This document shows positions 36,371 through 48,700 of a DNA stretch of 64,000 bases, one piece after another (the first letter of the stretch is position 1; each line of letters opens with the position of its first letter). Origin of the DNA: Papio anubis (taxonomy: Eukaryota; Chordata; Mammalia; Primates; Cercopithecidae); NCBI RefSeq assembly GCF_008728515.1, contig NC_044990.1, positions 9,941,156 to 10,005,155 on the forward strand. The letters run 5' to 3'. The notes beneath the pieces were generated by a model. The model was not told where the DNA came from and made no database searches. It was given only the letters and a program-made list of their open reading frames with translations. A program made the translations under genes and the position numbers.

Positions 36371-37129
36371 AAGCAAACAAAAAGGAAAAGTAAGCCCAAG
36401 GATGCACTTGTGTGACCATCGGTGGGAAGGGCTGGGCTGTCAGGGGCAGTATTAAGGGAGGTGGCTAGGTCAATGAGAATGTGTGATTCGAACTGAGACC
36501 GTAAGGAAGCAAGAGGGTGAGCCAGGGGACCACGGGGATACCTGGGGAGAGCAGCCCGGAGAGAGGAACAGCTGGAGCAAAGGCTGGAGTGGGAGCTGCC
36601 CTCACCTTGCACACAGGGCCTCCTGACATTCATGCCCCGGTCCTTTCCCACGTGCCACGACACCACCCCTGCCCTGCCTTACTACCCCCTGCCTCTCACA
36701 GTGACTCCTAAAAGGCAAGTCCTTCCCCCTCTTTTGAGCCGTCTTTATATCAAAGGCGGTAGATGCCACTTGTCTCGCCTTGCCTTTTGGAACAGTGTCT
36801 TGCAGTGGTTCTGCTTGAACTGCCCCTCCTCTGCCTCAGGTGCCATCCTTGGCCTTCCTGTGAACCACATTCTCCCAGTATTAAGTATGGCCTTTCATTT
36901 TCATGGCTTCGGCCATGACTTAAGCCCACTTCTTGATGCCACTGGAGTCTACCTCTTTTAGAGAAGTCCATGGTTCCACCCTGAGTCAGGCTGGGGGATC
37001 CCTCCCTTGCTGTGTGAGCAATCGCAGAGCAGAGATCTCCACTGAAGGCCCCTGCCTGCCTTCTGCCCTCTCAACACCAGGGGCATGTCCACAAGGATGT
37101 CCCACAGGCCTTTCCAACGTGGAATGCCA

Positions 37130-37560
37130 AAACATAACTGTGCTCCCTGCAAATCCTTCAGTCTTTCCAGCGTTTTCTAGCTCCATGAGTTGGATCAGCT
37201 TCCATTTCATCATTCAAGTTGGGAACCTTGGAATTCTCTGTGGGTGCCTCCTCTCCCGAACTTCCACTTCCAACCACTGACCTCCTCTTGTGGCTTTTGT
37301 CCCCTCATTTCTGTACTCCCAGCCCCAGTGTGCATTCCCATCATTTTACACACATCCTGGCTGATTAGTTCACTGCCCCCTGTCTCTCCTCTTTGCAACT
37401 AAGCCCACATACTCTGGGCAGATCTGATTATGCTTTGCTCAACAACCCTCAACAGATCATGATGGAATCCTGCTCCTATCCCAGTGCATTAAGGCCTTTC
37501 TGGACACGGATGACCTGCACTTCCTCCCAACTTCCTTGAGTTGCAAAAGGGATGGTGTCA
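37130..37560 (+). repeat. L2 fragment
   Basis: L2-like body: 'ccttggaattctctgtgggtgcctcctctc', then 'tgactgacctcctcttg'-type text and 'aacaaccctcaacagatcatgatgg'. Moderately diverged. Confidence 0.6.
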
Positions 37561-38571
37561 CCGTTGTTTTCTGGTTTTCATCCAAGTTGATATGAAGACA
37601 TTGGCTGGCTCTCTCAAGATGTGGCAATCACCATGATGCCCCAAATGAGCTTTCTAACAAACGAGAGGAATCTCAGCTGCCCTTCACTGACTTAGCACAA
37701 TCAATTGAGTTCAAGTCAAGCACACACTAAGTAAAAATGGCCTACGTTCTTTCCTTAGCTGGGTTATGAGTTGAGAGCATTGAGGGGCCATTTACTTTAT
37801 TTGGAAGGCTGATGTCTGGAAGAGAAGAATCTAACATCAATAACTAGAGACCCTTCAGGGTGATCTATAATCTGACTGATCCTTCCCTTTTTCATACCTA
37901 AAAAGAAATACCAATTTGTCCCTTGTAGACAGTGTTCATCCATCCCTATGTCTGCCACCTTACATAACTGGGAGTCAATGATTCTCTCCATTTTGAAGGG
38001 AAAACCGAGAGATTTGTTCTGTGCTTTATCCTACTGCATTCCAGAGAGAGAGAGAAAAAAAAAATGGTTCTTTTAAAAAATCAAAAGCAGTTCCAATACG
38101 GAGATGGTAAGATCATTAGAATTTGGAATACCAAGATCTGTCAGAAATGGACTCACTTATCATAAATGCTTTGAAATTGAGGAAAGTTCAAAGAAACAAA
38201 ATCTGGAGCCAATCCAAACATCGCTGGGCCTCTCCAATTCCCTGGCTCCCTGGTTCTTTCCAGCGTCCATATGCGAACATGCCCCGCGTCTGGAGCTCTG
38301 TCCTAAGCTCTGTGGAAAATGTCAGGTTATTAGATGTGACAAAATGCTCTTGTGGATCACCCAGCTGCAGCTAGTTCGGTAAAACTTCCTTTTGCTTCCC
38401 ATGACTCCCAAATGAGATGGTGTCCTTTGCTCCCTTCATCCATATTCCGACACATAGATTAGCTAGAGATGAGAAATTCCTGAAGAAAGAAGGAAATAAT
38501 AAGTTTTAAACTGGGCCTCTTTGCATCTTAAAAAGAAATCAAAGATAGCCTCTTTGCAAAGCTCCGTCTTT

Positions 38572-39072
38572 TTAGACTGCGACCCCCAAGTGTATTGCTG
38601 TTGCTGCAGCACACTGGAACGTTTCCGACGCCACTAATTCCCAGGATCTGGTCTCCTGCCAGAGCTGCAGAGTGATATGAATAATTTCTGGGCTCCCTTC
38701 CTCAGGGAGGATGCATTTCTGGGATTTTTTCTTGGCAGACGTGCCATCGGAGTCTATCTTAGAGAAGTCAGCGGTTTTGCGCTTTGAAGCCAGATCGGAG
38801 ACTCCTTTCGGGGTGAGCAGCAGCGGGGCAGAGATCTCCACTGAAGGGCAACTCTTTCCATTTTCAAAAGCCTTGTTGTGAGAAAAATATGCCAGTATCC
38901 AGGGGCAAAGATTCCTAAAAGATACACCAGGGATGCAACCGCTGTGCGTTGTGCCTGATTTTAATGTAACGTAGCAAGCGTGAATCTCCGTCTCTAACTT
39001 CAGATATGCAAAAAATAGAACTTGCTTTACTTTCCTAAACTCAAGTTCACTTTTATTTTGAGCTCCCACCAC
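38572..39072 (-). other. 166-codon open frame, function unknown
   Basis: One of the longest open frames outside known repeats. It runs from an ATG at 39072 to a stop at 38572 on the minus strand and encodes a Lys/Ser-rich stretch (LASKRKTADFSKIDSDG) in its second half. There is no transmembrane segment, signal peptide, domain or splice context I recognise, and codon use is unremarkable. It lies inside the long WD-gene intron, antisense to it. A chance frame is the default reading. Confidence 0.15.
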
Positions 39073-39414
39073 CTACCGTAATATCAGTCATTTCGGGGGT
39101 TCCCTCACCGATGTTGTGCAATGGTTCTGGGATCCCATGATGGAAGGAATCTTATCTTCATTCCGAGCCACACAGGGACTTTGGGCCCTATGGCTGTCTC
39201 TGAGCCAAGACTCTGCACAAGGCTGCCCCTGGCACTGTCTGCCTCAAGCCCACACAGCCACTCCTCCTTGGGGACTCACTGCCCCCAGCAGCCCTTTTGG
39301 GAAGCTGAGACTGGACACCCACTGCCCTCTCTTCCTCCCTGTTTCTTGTGGCTCCTCTCCTAGTGGTTACCTTTCCCCAACCTAGGGGGGCTTTGTTTTA
39401 GTTCTGGGGAAAAT

Positions 39415-39770
39415 CTTCCTCCCTTGTGCTTTTTTCACACCACTCTGTCCCTGCCGTGTGGCTCACTGGAGTGTCACCTTCTGAAAGAGGCCTTTTCTCA
39501 CCACCTCTACGCAGATACACTCTCCACACTACCCAACCCGGGCCTAGAGCTCCTTACAGCCCATACCCTGCTTTATTTATCTCTATGGCACTCTCCATCA
39601 CCCGACACACAATCTATTTATTTGGTAATTTATTTATGATGTGCCTCCCCTCATCAGAATATAAGTGACATGATAATAAGGGCTTTATCTCCTATATCCC
39701 AAGGGCCTTCAACAATGCTGGGCACATAGTGTCGATTCAGTAAATATTTGCAGAATGAAGGAACGAATGG
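39415..39770 (+). repeat. L2 3' fragment
   Basis: 'gtgtcaccttctgaaagaggccttttctcaccacc' and 'tttatttatctctatggcactctccatcacc', ending 'gggcacatagtgtcgattcagtaaatatttgcagaatgaag'. Confidence 0.88.
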
Positions 39771-39925
39771 ATTTGGGGGCGTGTCTGGCTCTGCCAGGCA
39801 CTGTGCTAGGCACCAACATTCATCCAACTGGGAGTGAGTGAGTGAGGCTGCAGCCCTGAGCTTGGCTGCGTGGTGACTGGGACTCAGAAGTCCAGGAGGC
39901 CACAGAAGTGAGTGCATGTAGTTGA

Positions 39926-40288
39926 TGTATTAGTCTGTTCTCACGCTGCTAATAAAGACATACATGATACCGGGTAATTTATTTTTAAAAATGGGATTTA
40001 ATGAACTCACAGTTCCACGTGACTGGGGAGGCCTCACCATCATGGTGGAAAGCCAAAGGTACATCTTACATGGCGGCAGATGACAGAGAATGAAAACCAA
40101 GCAAAAGGGGAAACCACTTATGAAATTGTCAGATCTGGTGAGACTTATTCACTTCCATGAGAACAGTATGGGGAAAACTGCCCCCTGTGATTAAATTATC
40201 TCCCACAACTCCCTCCCACAATACGTGCGAATTATGGGAGCTACAATTCAAGATGAGACTTGGATGGAGACCCAGCCAAACCATATCA
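39926..40288 (-). mobile_element. Solo THE1-type MaLR LTR
   Basis: Reversed THE1 LTR from 'tgtattagtctgttctcacgctgctaataaagacatac' to 'gacccagccaaaccatatca'. The flanking five-base sites GTTGA (39921-39925) and GTTGG (40289-40293) fit a duplication. Confidence 0.93.
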
Positions 40289-41589
40289 GTTGGGGAGGGA
40301 GTAGTGGGAGTACTGGGTCCAAGAGAGGGAGCCCTGTGGCCTCCAGGACCAGCTGTGATAGTGGCTGAGGCTGATCATGGCATGTGGCTTGGATGTTGAG
40401 CAGCCAAAGGTGAACGACTGTTACCCTGAGGAATCCGGGCCTTGGGTTTCGTGGTGACTTAGGAAGCAAGGTCTCATCTGAGAATGGGAACTGGGGAACA
40501 GGTGTTGGAGACTTGCAGAGAAAGGAGGAAGTAAAATGGTCTTGGAAAGTGGGAGAGGACAGACGGCTGCCAGGAAACATTGAGAACCTATTTGTGGTTT
40601 GTGGTCATGAATTTGAAGTCAGACCACTCAGCACAGTTCTGCGGTTTGTCTCCAGCCACATTTTCACGTGAATTCGGGCCTGAGGTAGGTGGAAAGTCAG
40701 AATTAAGCAGGGGTGATGTTTTGCCAAACGAGAGCAAAAAAAGAGAGAAAGCAAGGGAGTTGAGGGTGGACACGAGGAAGTGGCTATAATCAGTCATGGG
40801 GTTTCAGCCAAGTAAGAAGGAAAATGAGGCAGGAGAGGGCCAGGGATAGCGAGCATGTGTGAGGACCAGGGGGCTGAAAGTTCCATTGCTGGAGCCGGAG
40901 TGTGGAGGATATTAGAGGTAGAATTATTGGAGGAAATATTGGAGGTAGAATGTTCGAAATGGAGATTCTGGAGGGGTTCCCGTTACACTATTGACAAAAA
41001 CTACAAGTGTGACCATGGCTGTGAGCGGCAGGAGTTGGGTGGGAGACAAGACCACTGGGAGATGTAAAGGGAAAGACATGAGAAACCAGTAAACTGGAAG
41101 GATTATCTACAATGGCTTTTAAAATCACCAAGAGTTATGAACAGAGTAGTGTTGAGGAGAAGGATGGTGTGCAAGAAGCTCAACTCTCTGTTTAAAATCT
41201 GTAAAAATGTGAGATATAGAGAAAAAATTTTGGTCCTAACAGGTCTTTTTGATAGCTCATCAGAGAGCCTCAAATATTTGTCTTCCTGAAGAACACATAT
41301 TTGTTTGTTTGTTTTTGTAACCTACTCAACTGTCCAGACCTTCTTAGCTAATAATGTCAATATCCCACATGGACTGAATTGGTCTTTGCTGGGAAAAAGT
41401 TGTCAAATCTTTGCAGATGAATATGGCTTCATGATGAAACTTCTTGGCCTCAGGGAACTTGACTTTTTACAATCTTTCCCACTTCCTCTGTGTTTGAAGA
41501 AGAAATTGACTGGCAGATTATTAAATACACTCAGAAATAACCTTAATAACAACCTTTCTAAAAACATGAAAGGAAGTCCAAATACATGG

Positions 41590-42540
41590 AAAGTATCTAT
41601 GTTCCTGGATGAGTACGTTGGATATTGGGAAGATATCCCAAAATTAAATGCCAAATTCAATGAAATTTTCATCAAAATCTCTATGAGATTGCTTTGGAGC
41701 TTAGTAAGTTGAGTCTAAAGTTCATCTGGAAAGGTAAATATGCAATAACGGCCAAGAAAATGTTGAAAAAGAATGAGAGAGAGGTGGAGTGCAGTGGCTC
41801 ACACCTGTAATCCCAGCATCTTGGGAAGCTGGGGTGGGAGAATCCTTTGAGCCCAGGAGTTCAAGACCAGCGTGGGCAACATAGAGAGACCCCATCTCCG
41901 CTACAAAATTTTTTTAAAAATAGCCGTGTGTGATGGCATGCACCTGTGGTCCCAGCTACTATGGAGAGTGAGATGGGAGGATCGCTCAAGACCAGGAGTG
42001 CAAGGGTGCAGTGAGCTGTGATGGCATTACTGCACTCCAGCCTGGGCAACAGAGGAGTGTCTAAAAAAAATTGCTTTAAATTGAAGAAGGACTTGAACTG
42101 TAGATAGTAAACCATGCTGTTAAGTTACAGTCAACAAAAGCAGTGAAATACTGGGGCAAAGAAGAGACAAGCAGGTCAGTGACAGACCTGTTTACATGGA
42201 AAAAAATATTTGACAAAACTGACATTTCAAATTAGGGACGGAACAGTCTAACAAATAACTGCTGGTTATTTATTTAGGGAACAGTTAAGTCCCTATACAA
42301 TAGTATATATCAAAATAAATTCCAGCTAGATTAAAGATCTCAATATTTTACAACTATATAGAGGAGAAGATATAGGAGAATATCTTCATAACAACATGGG
42401 TGATGAAAGTCCTTTGCAAAAGCAGAACTCTAAAGCCAGAAGTCAGGGCAGAATTGACTACAACAAAACTTGAGGAATATTTCTGTACAGCAAAAGATTA
42501 AAGTGTCAGAACTTCTAGGACAGGTAAAACTTATTTATTT
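41590..42540 (+). mobile_element. Old L1 ORF2/3' fragment, split by an Alu
   Basis: 'atcccaaaattaaatgccaaattcaatgaaattttcatcaaaatc' and 'agttcatctggaaaggtaaatatgcaataa' are diverged L1 ORF2. After the Alu the match resumes with 'cagtgaaatactggggcaaagaagagacaagcaggtcag' and 'tttggaacagtctaac'-like text. The 135-codon frame at 41305-41712 overlaps it and is not a separate gene. Confidence 0.75.
41781..42070 (+). mobile_element. Alu (J-type)
   Basis: Diverged dimeric Alu, 'ggtggagtgcagtggctcacacctgtaatcccagc' to an A-tail, inserted in the old L1. Confidence 0.9.
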
Positions 42541-42667
42541 ATGTTTTTGCTTATTAATAACAACACTGTCTAAAAAAGGATTTGGGAATACTTCCAGAAA
42601 TTTATATAGAATAGAATAAAAGATTATATTTATACACACATTTATGAATGGAGGTATGGAGATATAT

Positions 42668-42690
42668 ATATACACACACACACACATATA
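42668..42690 (+). repeat. (TA)n(CA)n microsatellite
   Basis: 'atatatatatacacacacacacacatatat' compound dinucleotide tract. Confidence 0.85.
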
Positions 42691-43799
42691 TGAAAATAAA
42701 GTCAATGAAGAAAATATATTTCATAATACCCTAAACAATTTTTAGAGATGAAAAACACATTTCCTTTTGAGGTCCCATAACCCCAGAAAAAAGAAGGAAA
42801 CAACATCCAATGTAGGCCTCAGAGTGTCTGTGAGAGAATAATAACTCATGTGTTTAAAAGACATGCAGATTTCTCATACTGACACAAGAAAGAAATATTT
42901 CTAGAGGATTCCTCTGTCTTTGGAAATAAAAATACAACAAATAAGTCCCATATAAACTGACGGATTAAGCGTTAAATTTAATGTAGCTACACAACATCAC
43001 ACAACGTCAAAGCCTTACCATGGCAATGTTAATTTCCAGAAGTTGGCACGGCCTCCACCTCTTGCATCCGTTCAGCCCCTTCCCTGGTTTTTGACAAGAG
43101 GTTCAACCGTAACGTCACAAATCATTCTGTGATTTTCATAGACATCAGTGAAGGTTTGTGGGGTCACTGGAAAAGGTCACACCACTTGTTTCTGGCCATC
43201 TCATTCTCCACTCCTCCCACTCCTTCTTCTCTTTCCTGGCCTCCTTCTCGCCTCCGCCTGCCATCGTCTCCACCATCCTGCCAGACCCACACATACTTCA
43301 GACTTCCTCCATTGCTGCTTGCCTACCCTGGTCCTGGCACCAGCCGGTGGCACCCAAACTCAAAGTGCCTACCCAAAGCAAAGGGTCACAGCAATTCCTC
43401 ATGCAAACCAGCCTCTCTCTGAGAGAAATGTCCTCACTCTCCACCTCATATGCTGGGTTTAGGGTACCAACAGCCCTGTCCCTCCTCTCCGATGTGAGAG
43501 ATCTGTGGCCATGTCTGGGAGGTCCCTGCAACTCCTTCCAGGCCTCCCAGTGTAACTTAGAGCCTCCTGCACAGAGGCCTCAACAGCAGAAGCAGCTCCT
43601 TGCAGCCATCTCTCAGCTCCCACTCTGGTTTTATAAATAAGTTTCTTATTTTAATTATAAATCTGCACAGTGGAAGTAGACGATTAAATGAAGAGAATCT
43701 GAAATCACTCCTGATCCGGGCAAAGTAAACAAGTGTCTATTTCCAAGACTGTTCTACAAATAGAACACGGGCCTGACACAGAGGACATGTGTCGGATTC

Positions 43800-43852
43800 C
43801 CCACCACACACACACACACCACACTCACACACACACACACACACATACACAC
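43800..43852 (+). repeat. (CA)n microsatellite
   Basis: Interrupted CA repeat ending about 58 bp before WD-gene exon D. Confidence 0.95.
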
Positions 43853-43909
43853 GAGTCTGTCATTCTTAATGTCTGAAGATGGGTTTTGTTTTTGCATTCC
43901 TTGCTTTAG

Positions 43910-43955
43910 TTCCGTGGATCCTGACAAGTACCTGATTCTCTATGGCGATGGCCAG
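43910..43955 (+). CDS. WD-gene exon D (15 codons)
   Basis: The acceptor is a long T-rich tract ending TTGCTTTAG|T and the donor is CAG|GTAGGC. The 46 nt exon begins with one base that completes a codon, then reads SVDPDKYLILYGDGQ and ends in phase 0. 'YLILYGDGQ' followed by 'GCV' from the next exon forms a WD blade strand characteristic of the WDR49/64-type family. Directly upstream I expect an exon of about 25-35 codons carrying the rest of the previous blade, but I could not find it in the preceding intron. Confidence 0.65.
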
Positions 43956-44184
43956 GTAGGCGTGGAGGGTGGAAGGAGAGTGGAAGGCGCTGAGTCAGGG
44001 GCCAGAAGACCATCTGCCATCCTTTCAGGGAGAAGTGAGGGGGAGGGACGAGGACAGGAGCATCTGTGTCTCAAGCGGAGGCAGAACGAAGAGAGAAGCG
44101 GAAAAGGAAATGCGGCGTTGGTGAGCAAGCCATGCCGAGGGAGCAGGTGTGAGTGCTGGTTTGTCTGCCCTTGTGCTCTTTTTA

Positions 44185-44360
44185 GTGCTTTCCGTTCAGT
44201 CCTCACGACATCCCCACGAGGTGGTTATGACCATGCCATTTGTGACAATGGGGAAACGGAGGCTCATAGCAGCTATGCAATTTGCCCAAGGTTATGCCCC
44301 TAGGAGGTGGCAGAGCTGGGATTTGAACCCAAGCAGATCTACATAGCCTGTGCACCTGCC
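44185..44360 (-). repeat. MIR
   Basis: Good reversed MIR: 'tcagtcctcacgacatccccacgaggtggttatgaccatgcc' to 'cagagctgggatttgaacccaagcag'. It is full enough to resemble its tRNA-derived head, but it is not a tRNA gene. Confidence 0.9.
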
Positions 44361-44590
44361 ACAAGGCTTCACTGACCCTCGAGGAAATGAAAGAGATAGA
44401 TGTTCCAGGTGACTATGCGAAGAAATGGGTCTAGGAACACAGAGTCACTCTAAAATCACTGAAGTCAGAGTGCTGGGGGAAATGGCACATCTGATTTCCT
44501 TCCCGTTTGCAGGGGAGATTCTTGTTAATCAGGGCCAGGAGGAAGAAACCTTTTCTCTGTATTTTGCTTCAGAATTAAAAATAAGTCTTG

Positions 44591-44892
44591 CCAATCAAGG
44601 TGGCTCATGCCTGTAAACACAGAGTTTTGGGAGTCTGAGGCAGGAGGATTGCGTGAGGCCAGGAGTTCAAGACCAGCCTGGGCAACCTAGCAAGACTCTG
44701 CCTCCACAAAAAATAAAAAATAGAAAATTAGCTAGGCATGGTGGCATGCACCTGTAATACTAGCTACTCAGAAGACTGAGGTGGGAGGATCGCTTAAGCT
44801 CAGGAGTTTGAGGCTGTGGTGAGCTATGATTGCTCCGTTGCACTCTAGCCTGGGTGCCAGAGGGAGACCTTGTCTCAAAAAATAAATAAATA
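44591..44892 (+). mobile_element. Alu (J-type)
   Basis: Diverged Alu, 'ccaatcaaggtggctcatgcctgtaaacacag' to an (AATA)n tail. Confidence 0.9.
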
Positions 44893-45109
44893 GGCTTAAA
44901 TGCAAATTCCCTTGGGAGGTAGTGATACAAACACGATGGAAGGTGAATGACGGATATCCTAGAAGAACAGGTTTGTACTGGACAAAGACAGGAGGGCACC
45001 AGATTCTTGAATCAAGGCGGGGATAGAAGAAGAATGAGAAAGGAACACACAGACATTGAAATCCAGCTGGTCCCAGTTCCTAATTTTGCTCAAGTGTTGC
45101 CTTTCTCTC

Positions 45110-45420
45110 TACAGCTCCCACGTGGTGGGAGCGGGGATGATCTGGGAACTGCCCAGCTCCAGGGATCATCCACACAGCCTACGGCTCGGATGGTGCCCCT
45201 GGATGTGTGCTGCGCCGCTTCCAGGCCTGGGACTCCCCCAAATGGACCCCCTCACAAGGACAGGATGAGCAGGAGAAGCCCGCCTTGGTCACTCGTGCCC
45301 GGTAGTTGCCAGCCCCAGTAACGGTGTAAACGGGGCTCCCTGGCTCTACCCCTCTCCCCGGCTGCCCTTCTGGGTGCAGCCTATCCTGGTCACTGCCCTC
45401 CACCAGGAGCCAGGCAACAG
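45110..45420. other. GC-rich patch of unknown role
   Basis: About 300 bases with raised GC and scattered CpG. A good acceptor-like tract (CTTTCTCTCTACAG at about 45113) opens it, but no downstream donor gives an exon with a recognisable peptide. It sits in the intron between WD-gene exons D and E. Confidence 0.35.
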
Positions 45421-45664
45421 GACGCGGGTATGTACAGCAGCACCACCTGTTCCTTATGCAAATTTATTGGTAGAAATGAACTTTTTTCATTTTTCAGTTT
45501 TTCAAATAATCATTTCACTTCATCCTTCTGGCATACTATGTTAGTAGCAATAACTGGCTACTCCCTACACCTGCCTTGGTGGCAGCGCAGCTCGCTTGTG
45601 TAAAAGGCCTGCACACTTCAGGTGGATGTAGAACAAGCCCGCCCGCTGGAGGCGCGATCATTCA

Positions 45665-45678
45665 CTGCCCCCTAGTGG
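45665..45678 (-). promoter_or_regulatory. CTCF-like core motif
   Basis: CTGCCCCCTAGTGG matches the reverse complement of the CTCF core (CCASYAGRKGGCAG type) at every constrained position. It is preceded by a CpG-containing 'gaggcgcgatc'. Motif evidence only. Confidence 0.5.
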
Positions 45679-45799
45679 ACCAGAGGTGCATGAGCCAGGA
45701 TCCGTGCTTCCGCTTTGATGTGGGTTCTGAGCAAATCAGGGCTGCATTTTATTTCAGGAAGTTTTCGGCCTCTGCTGCTTTAATCTTTGCTGCTAGTGT

Positions 45800-48700
45800 C
45801 TACGGTTCTTAATTAACAGCCCTGAAATGGAATAAAATGTCAATCAAGGGTGACTCTGTGTAAAGCTATATTTAAATGTTAAAAAGTCGTGACATTTTCA
45901 AACAATATTTCAGGCCTCGTTTGATGCTCATTTTAAAAATCAAATTTTCGTTAGATTATAAAAAGGCTTAACGTGAACGTCGCATTAAGGAGCTCATGTT
46001 GGCATCTAGCATAACCTCAGGTTTTGTGTAAGAGAAAAAACAAGTTTATTTATAAAGCAGAAGCACGGACTCTGCCTGCCTTGTCACCTAATCGCCTTTT
46101 GGTTTTCAAGGTTTTCACAATTTGCACGCTTCTTAATTGCCATGTATCCTGGCAATCAGGAGCCCAGTCATACTCAGCATAAGGAAAGCCACCTCTGCAA
46201 TAGCTGACAACGGCCAGGGGAACTTGGTTTGTCACCACATGCCACAAAGGTGCGTGACTGTCCTTGGGGCAGCTTTAGATTTGTCATACCTGGCCCTAGA
46301 TCATGCAGTTGAAGATCTTTCGATAATATTCATCTGCATTACATTCGACATACTAAGAGAACTGTTTCTGTAGAAGGTTAAAACACTGACTTTTCTACCC
46401 TTTCTGAGCTGTTTCCTCATTGCCAGGACTTGAATGAATTTGGAACTGTTCCAGTGCTCAGTGACTTCACTGTTCTCACCTTGTGGCATAATTTAGGTAG
46501 TTGGGCAACTCCCCTACCCTTGCCTGGACTCTTGCTGTCAAAGCCCTCCACTGATAAAGTCTAGGCCGATCACACCCTAAAGCATTTCTCATATGTATGG
46601 ATTTGTTTCTTATCTATACCTGAAGAATGGCGCTGGTGAGGTACCACCTTTGGGAGAATTGAGAACATCATCTCTGAGCTAATTCTCTGTGCTTTGTGGC
46701 TCAAATGAGTAGAACAGTTCCAAAGGGAGTGACATCTGCGTGAGATCAGTGGGGGGACATGCTGTATCCTCCCGGGGACAGCCTTGTTCATTTAATTCGT
46801 TCATTTCAGGCTGACTGTGGAGTAGACCCAGCCCTGATGATAGCAAACTTCAGGAGCTGTTGGTGAGAAGGCTTCGGTGTGTCCACACAGAGCAGAACTG
46901 AAATTTTTCCACCCCGTGCAGATCAAACACCGCAGCAAGTGAAGTGTTTCAGAGTCCTTCCTAAGCAAACTGTAGTTTTCCCCAGAATGTCACAGGAAGT
47001 GCTGCTGGTGATTCATCAGGTTAAAATGCTCCTCATGAGTCAGAAGTAAAGGGAAGCTGCTGCTCTGTGTGGAGGGCGAAGAATCGTGGCTGGCCCTGAG
47101 GGTTCCAGGGGCGGGGCGGGGCAGAGCTGCTTACTAACCGATTAGAACGTTCCAGTAACAACACTCGAATGGCTGCTGGAAAACACAGTGAAACCCTTGC
47201 CTATGGAAACCTTTTAATAAAAGAATAAAAATAAAATAGGCTTGGAGATACAACTTGCCAGAGGGAAACCAACCAGTAGAGCTGCCTTTCCCGTAAGTCC
47301 CTGTTGCAGCCCAGCCAAACCTCTGGCTGCCTGTTTTATTAGAGTCAGGCCAAAGTCCCATCAGGTGCCTCCAGTTTACCTGACTTGGTTTAAATCAGTC
47401 AGTTGAACTGGGGCTGAGTGGTCATCTGGTCTACCCACTAGCCTCTACAGCCACTAACTTCAGGGTATCATCTCTAACAAAGTCCTCAATCCAAGACTGA
47501 ATTGAGTGCTAGGAGTAGGGAAAAGGGAAGGCACAGTAGGGTCATGGCTGAAAGCTAAGCATACATTTGTATCTACTTAGGGAATTTTTAAATCAACTAG
47601 AAAAATCAAGATAAAACACATGTGAAATGATTTTAAAGTGCACATTTTAAAAAAGGGACATAAAACACAACCAGTATTGCTGCTTTCTACTCTGATACTG
47701 CTCTTAGCCCCCTAAGGTCAGCCACCCATCTCTTCGGGTCGGTGTGTGAAGTGACACAGTAGGAAGATGGGCACAGAGAGAGCCCCTGGTCCAAGCCGGC
47801 CGTCATTCAGCTGAGAAGACGGCATTCCTGGAGGCTGCACGCACACCATGCCGCCGCACCCTCTCCAGCTGATCTGTGGCCAAGCTGCCTCACAGGCAAT
47901 ACTGAGCATGTTTTATATAAGGGTTTCAAAGCTGCTGCCGCTGCTGCCACTGCTGCAGTGGCTGTAACCTGGCCTTCAATGTCTCTGTCTAGACAGATGC
48001 ATGATTGAATAAAGGATTCATCCAAGCCCTATGTCACCCTGGCCATCTGGAAAGTTGCCAACCACTCATTTAGCAAATTGCTATGTTTAAATGCAGCTGC
48101 TGTGTCTCAATGTTTATGCTACCAAGACAGATCGCATGATTCCTCTTCTTTCATTTATCTACACCGCTCCTCTTAATCTGCCTAGGAACTTAAAAAGCTG
48201 TTAATGCATGACAAGGCACTTGACCCGCGTGATTTCCAAGCCAAGGGGGAGCATCCGTCTTGCACTGGGTCGTGCTTTCCTCAAAAGCAAGGGCACCTTG
48301 CCTGTACTCCCATCTTAATGAAGGCTGCCTTTATTAAGAATCCCATTAAGCTCCACAGTGCCCAGCCATCCGACACTGTAAATATGACCCTTTAGAAATG
48401 CATCCAGGGGCCCTGCGCAGGCAGCTGGCCTGGTAGCGAGCACTAGCCCTGGCAGTCGGGAGAGAACCTCAGACCTCAGCTGTCTGTAGAAGGAAGGGCA
48501 TTGTTTGATGAGCTGATGCTTCTCTCCTTTTGGAAAGATGAATTACAATCTTTGGCAGATAATGTCAACAAAACCCCTGAGATGATTTAAATAAGAGTTG
48601 GAAGCAAAATGATTTCAGAATAGCAATGAGCTCTTGGGCGTTTTACCTTGGTTTTCTTATTTTTAAGGAGGAAAAGGAAGGAGACAGCCAAGATTAGGCA

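Noticed and set aside
41305..41712. 135-codon + strand frame
   Set aside because: Its second half is a diverged L1 ORF2 segment and the first half has no recognisable pattern.
44185..44360. tRNA-like sequence
   Set aside because: It is the tRNA-derived head of a MIR element in reverse; there is no cloverleaf or intact box A/box B pair.
45113..45305. Possible coding exon after CTTTCTCTCTACAG
   Set aside because: The peptide in each frame has no WD-family resemblance and there is no good donor with a matching phase. Kept only as a GC-rich patch.
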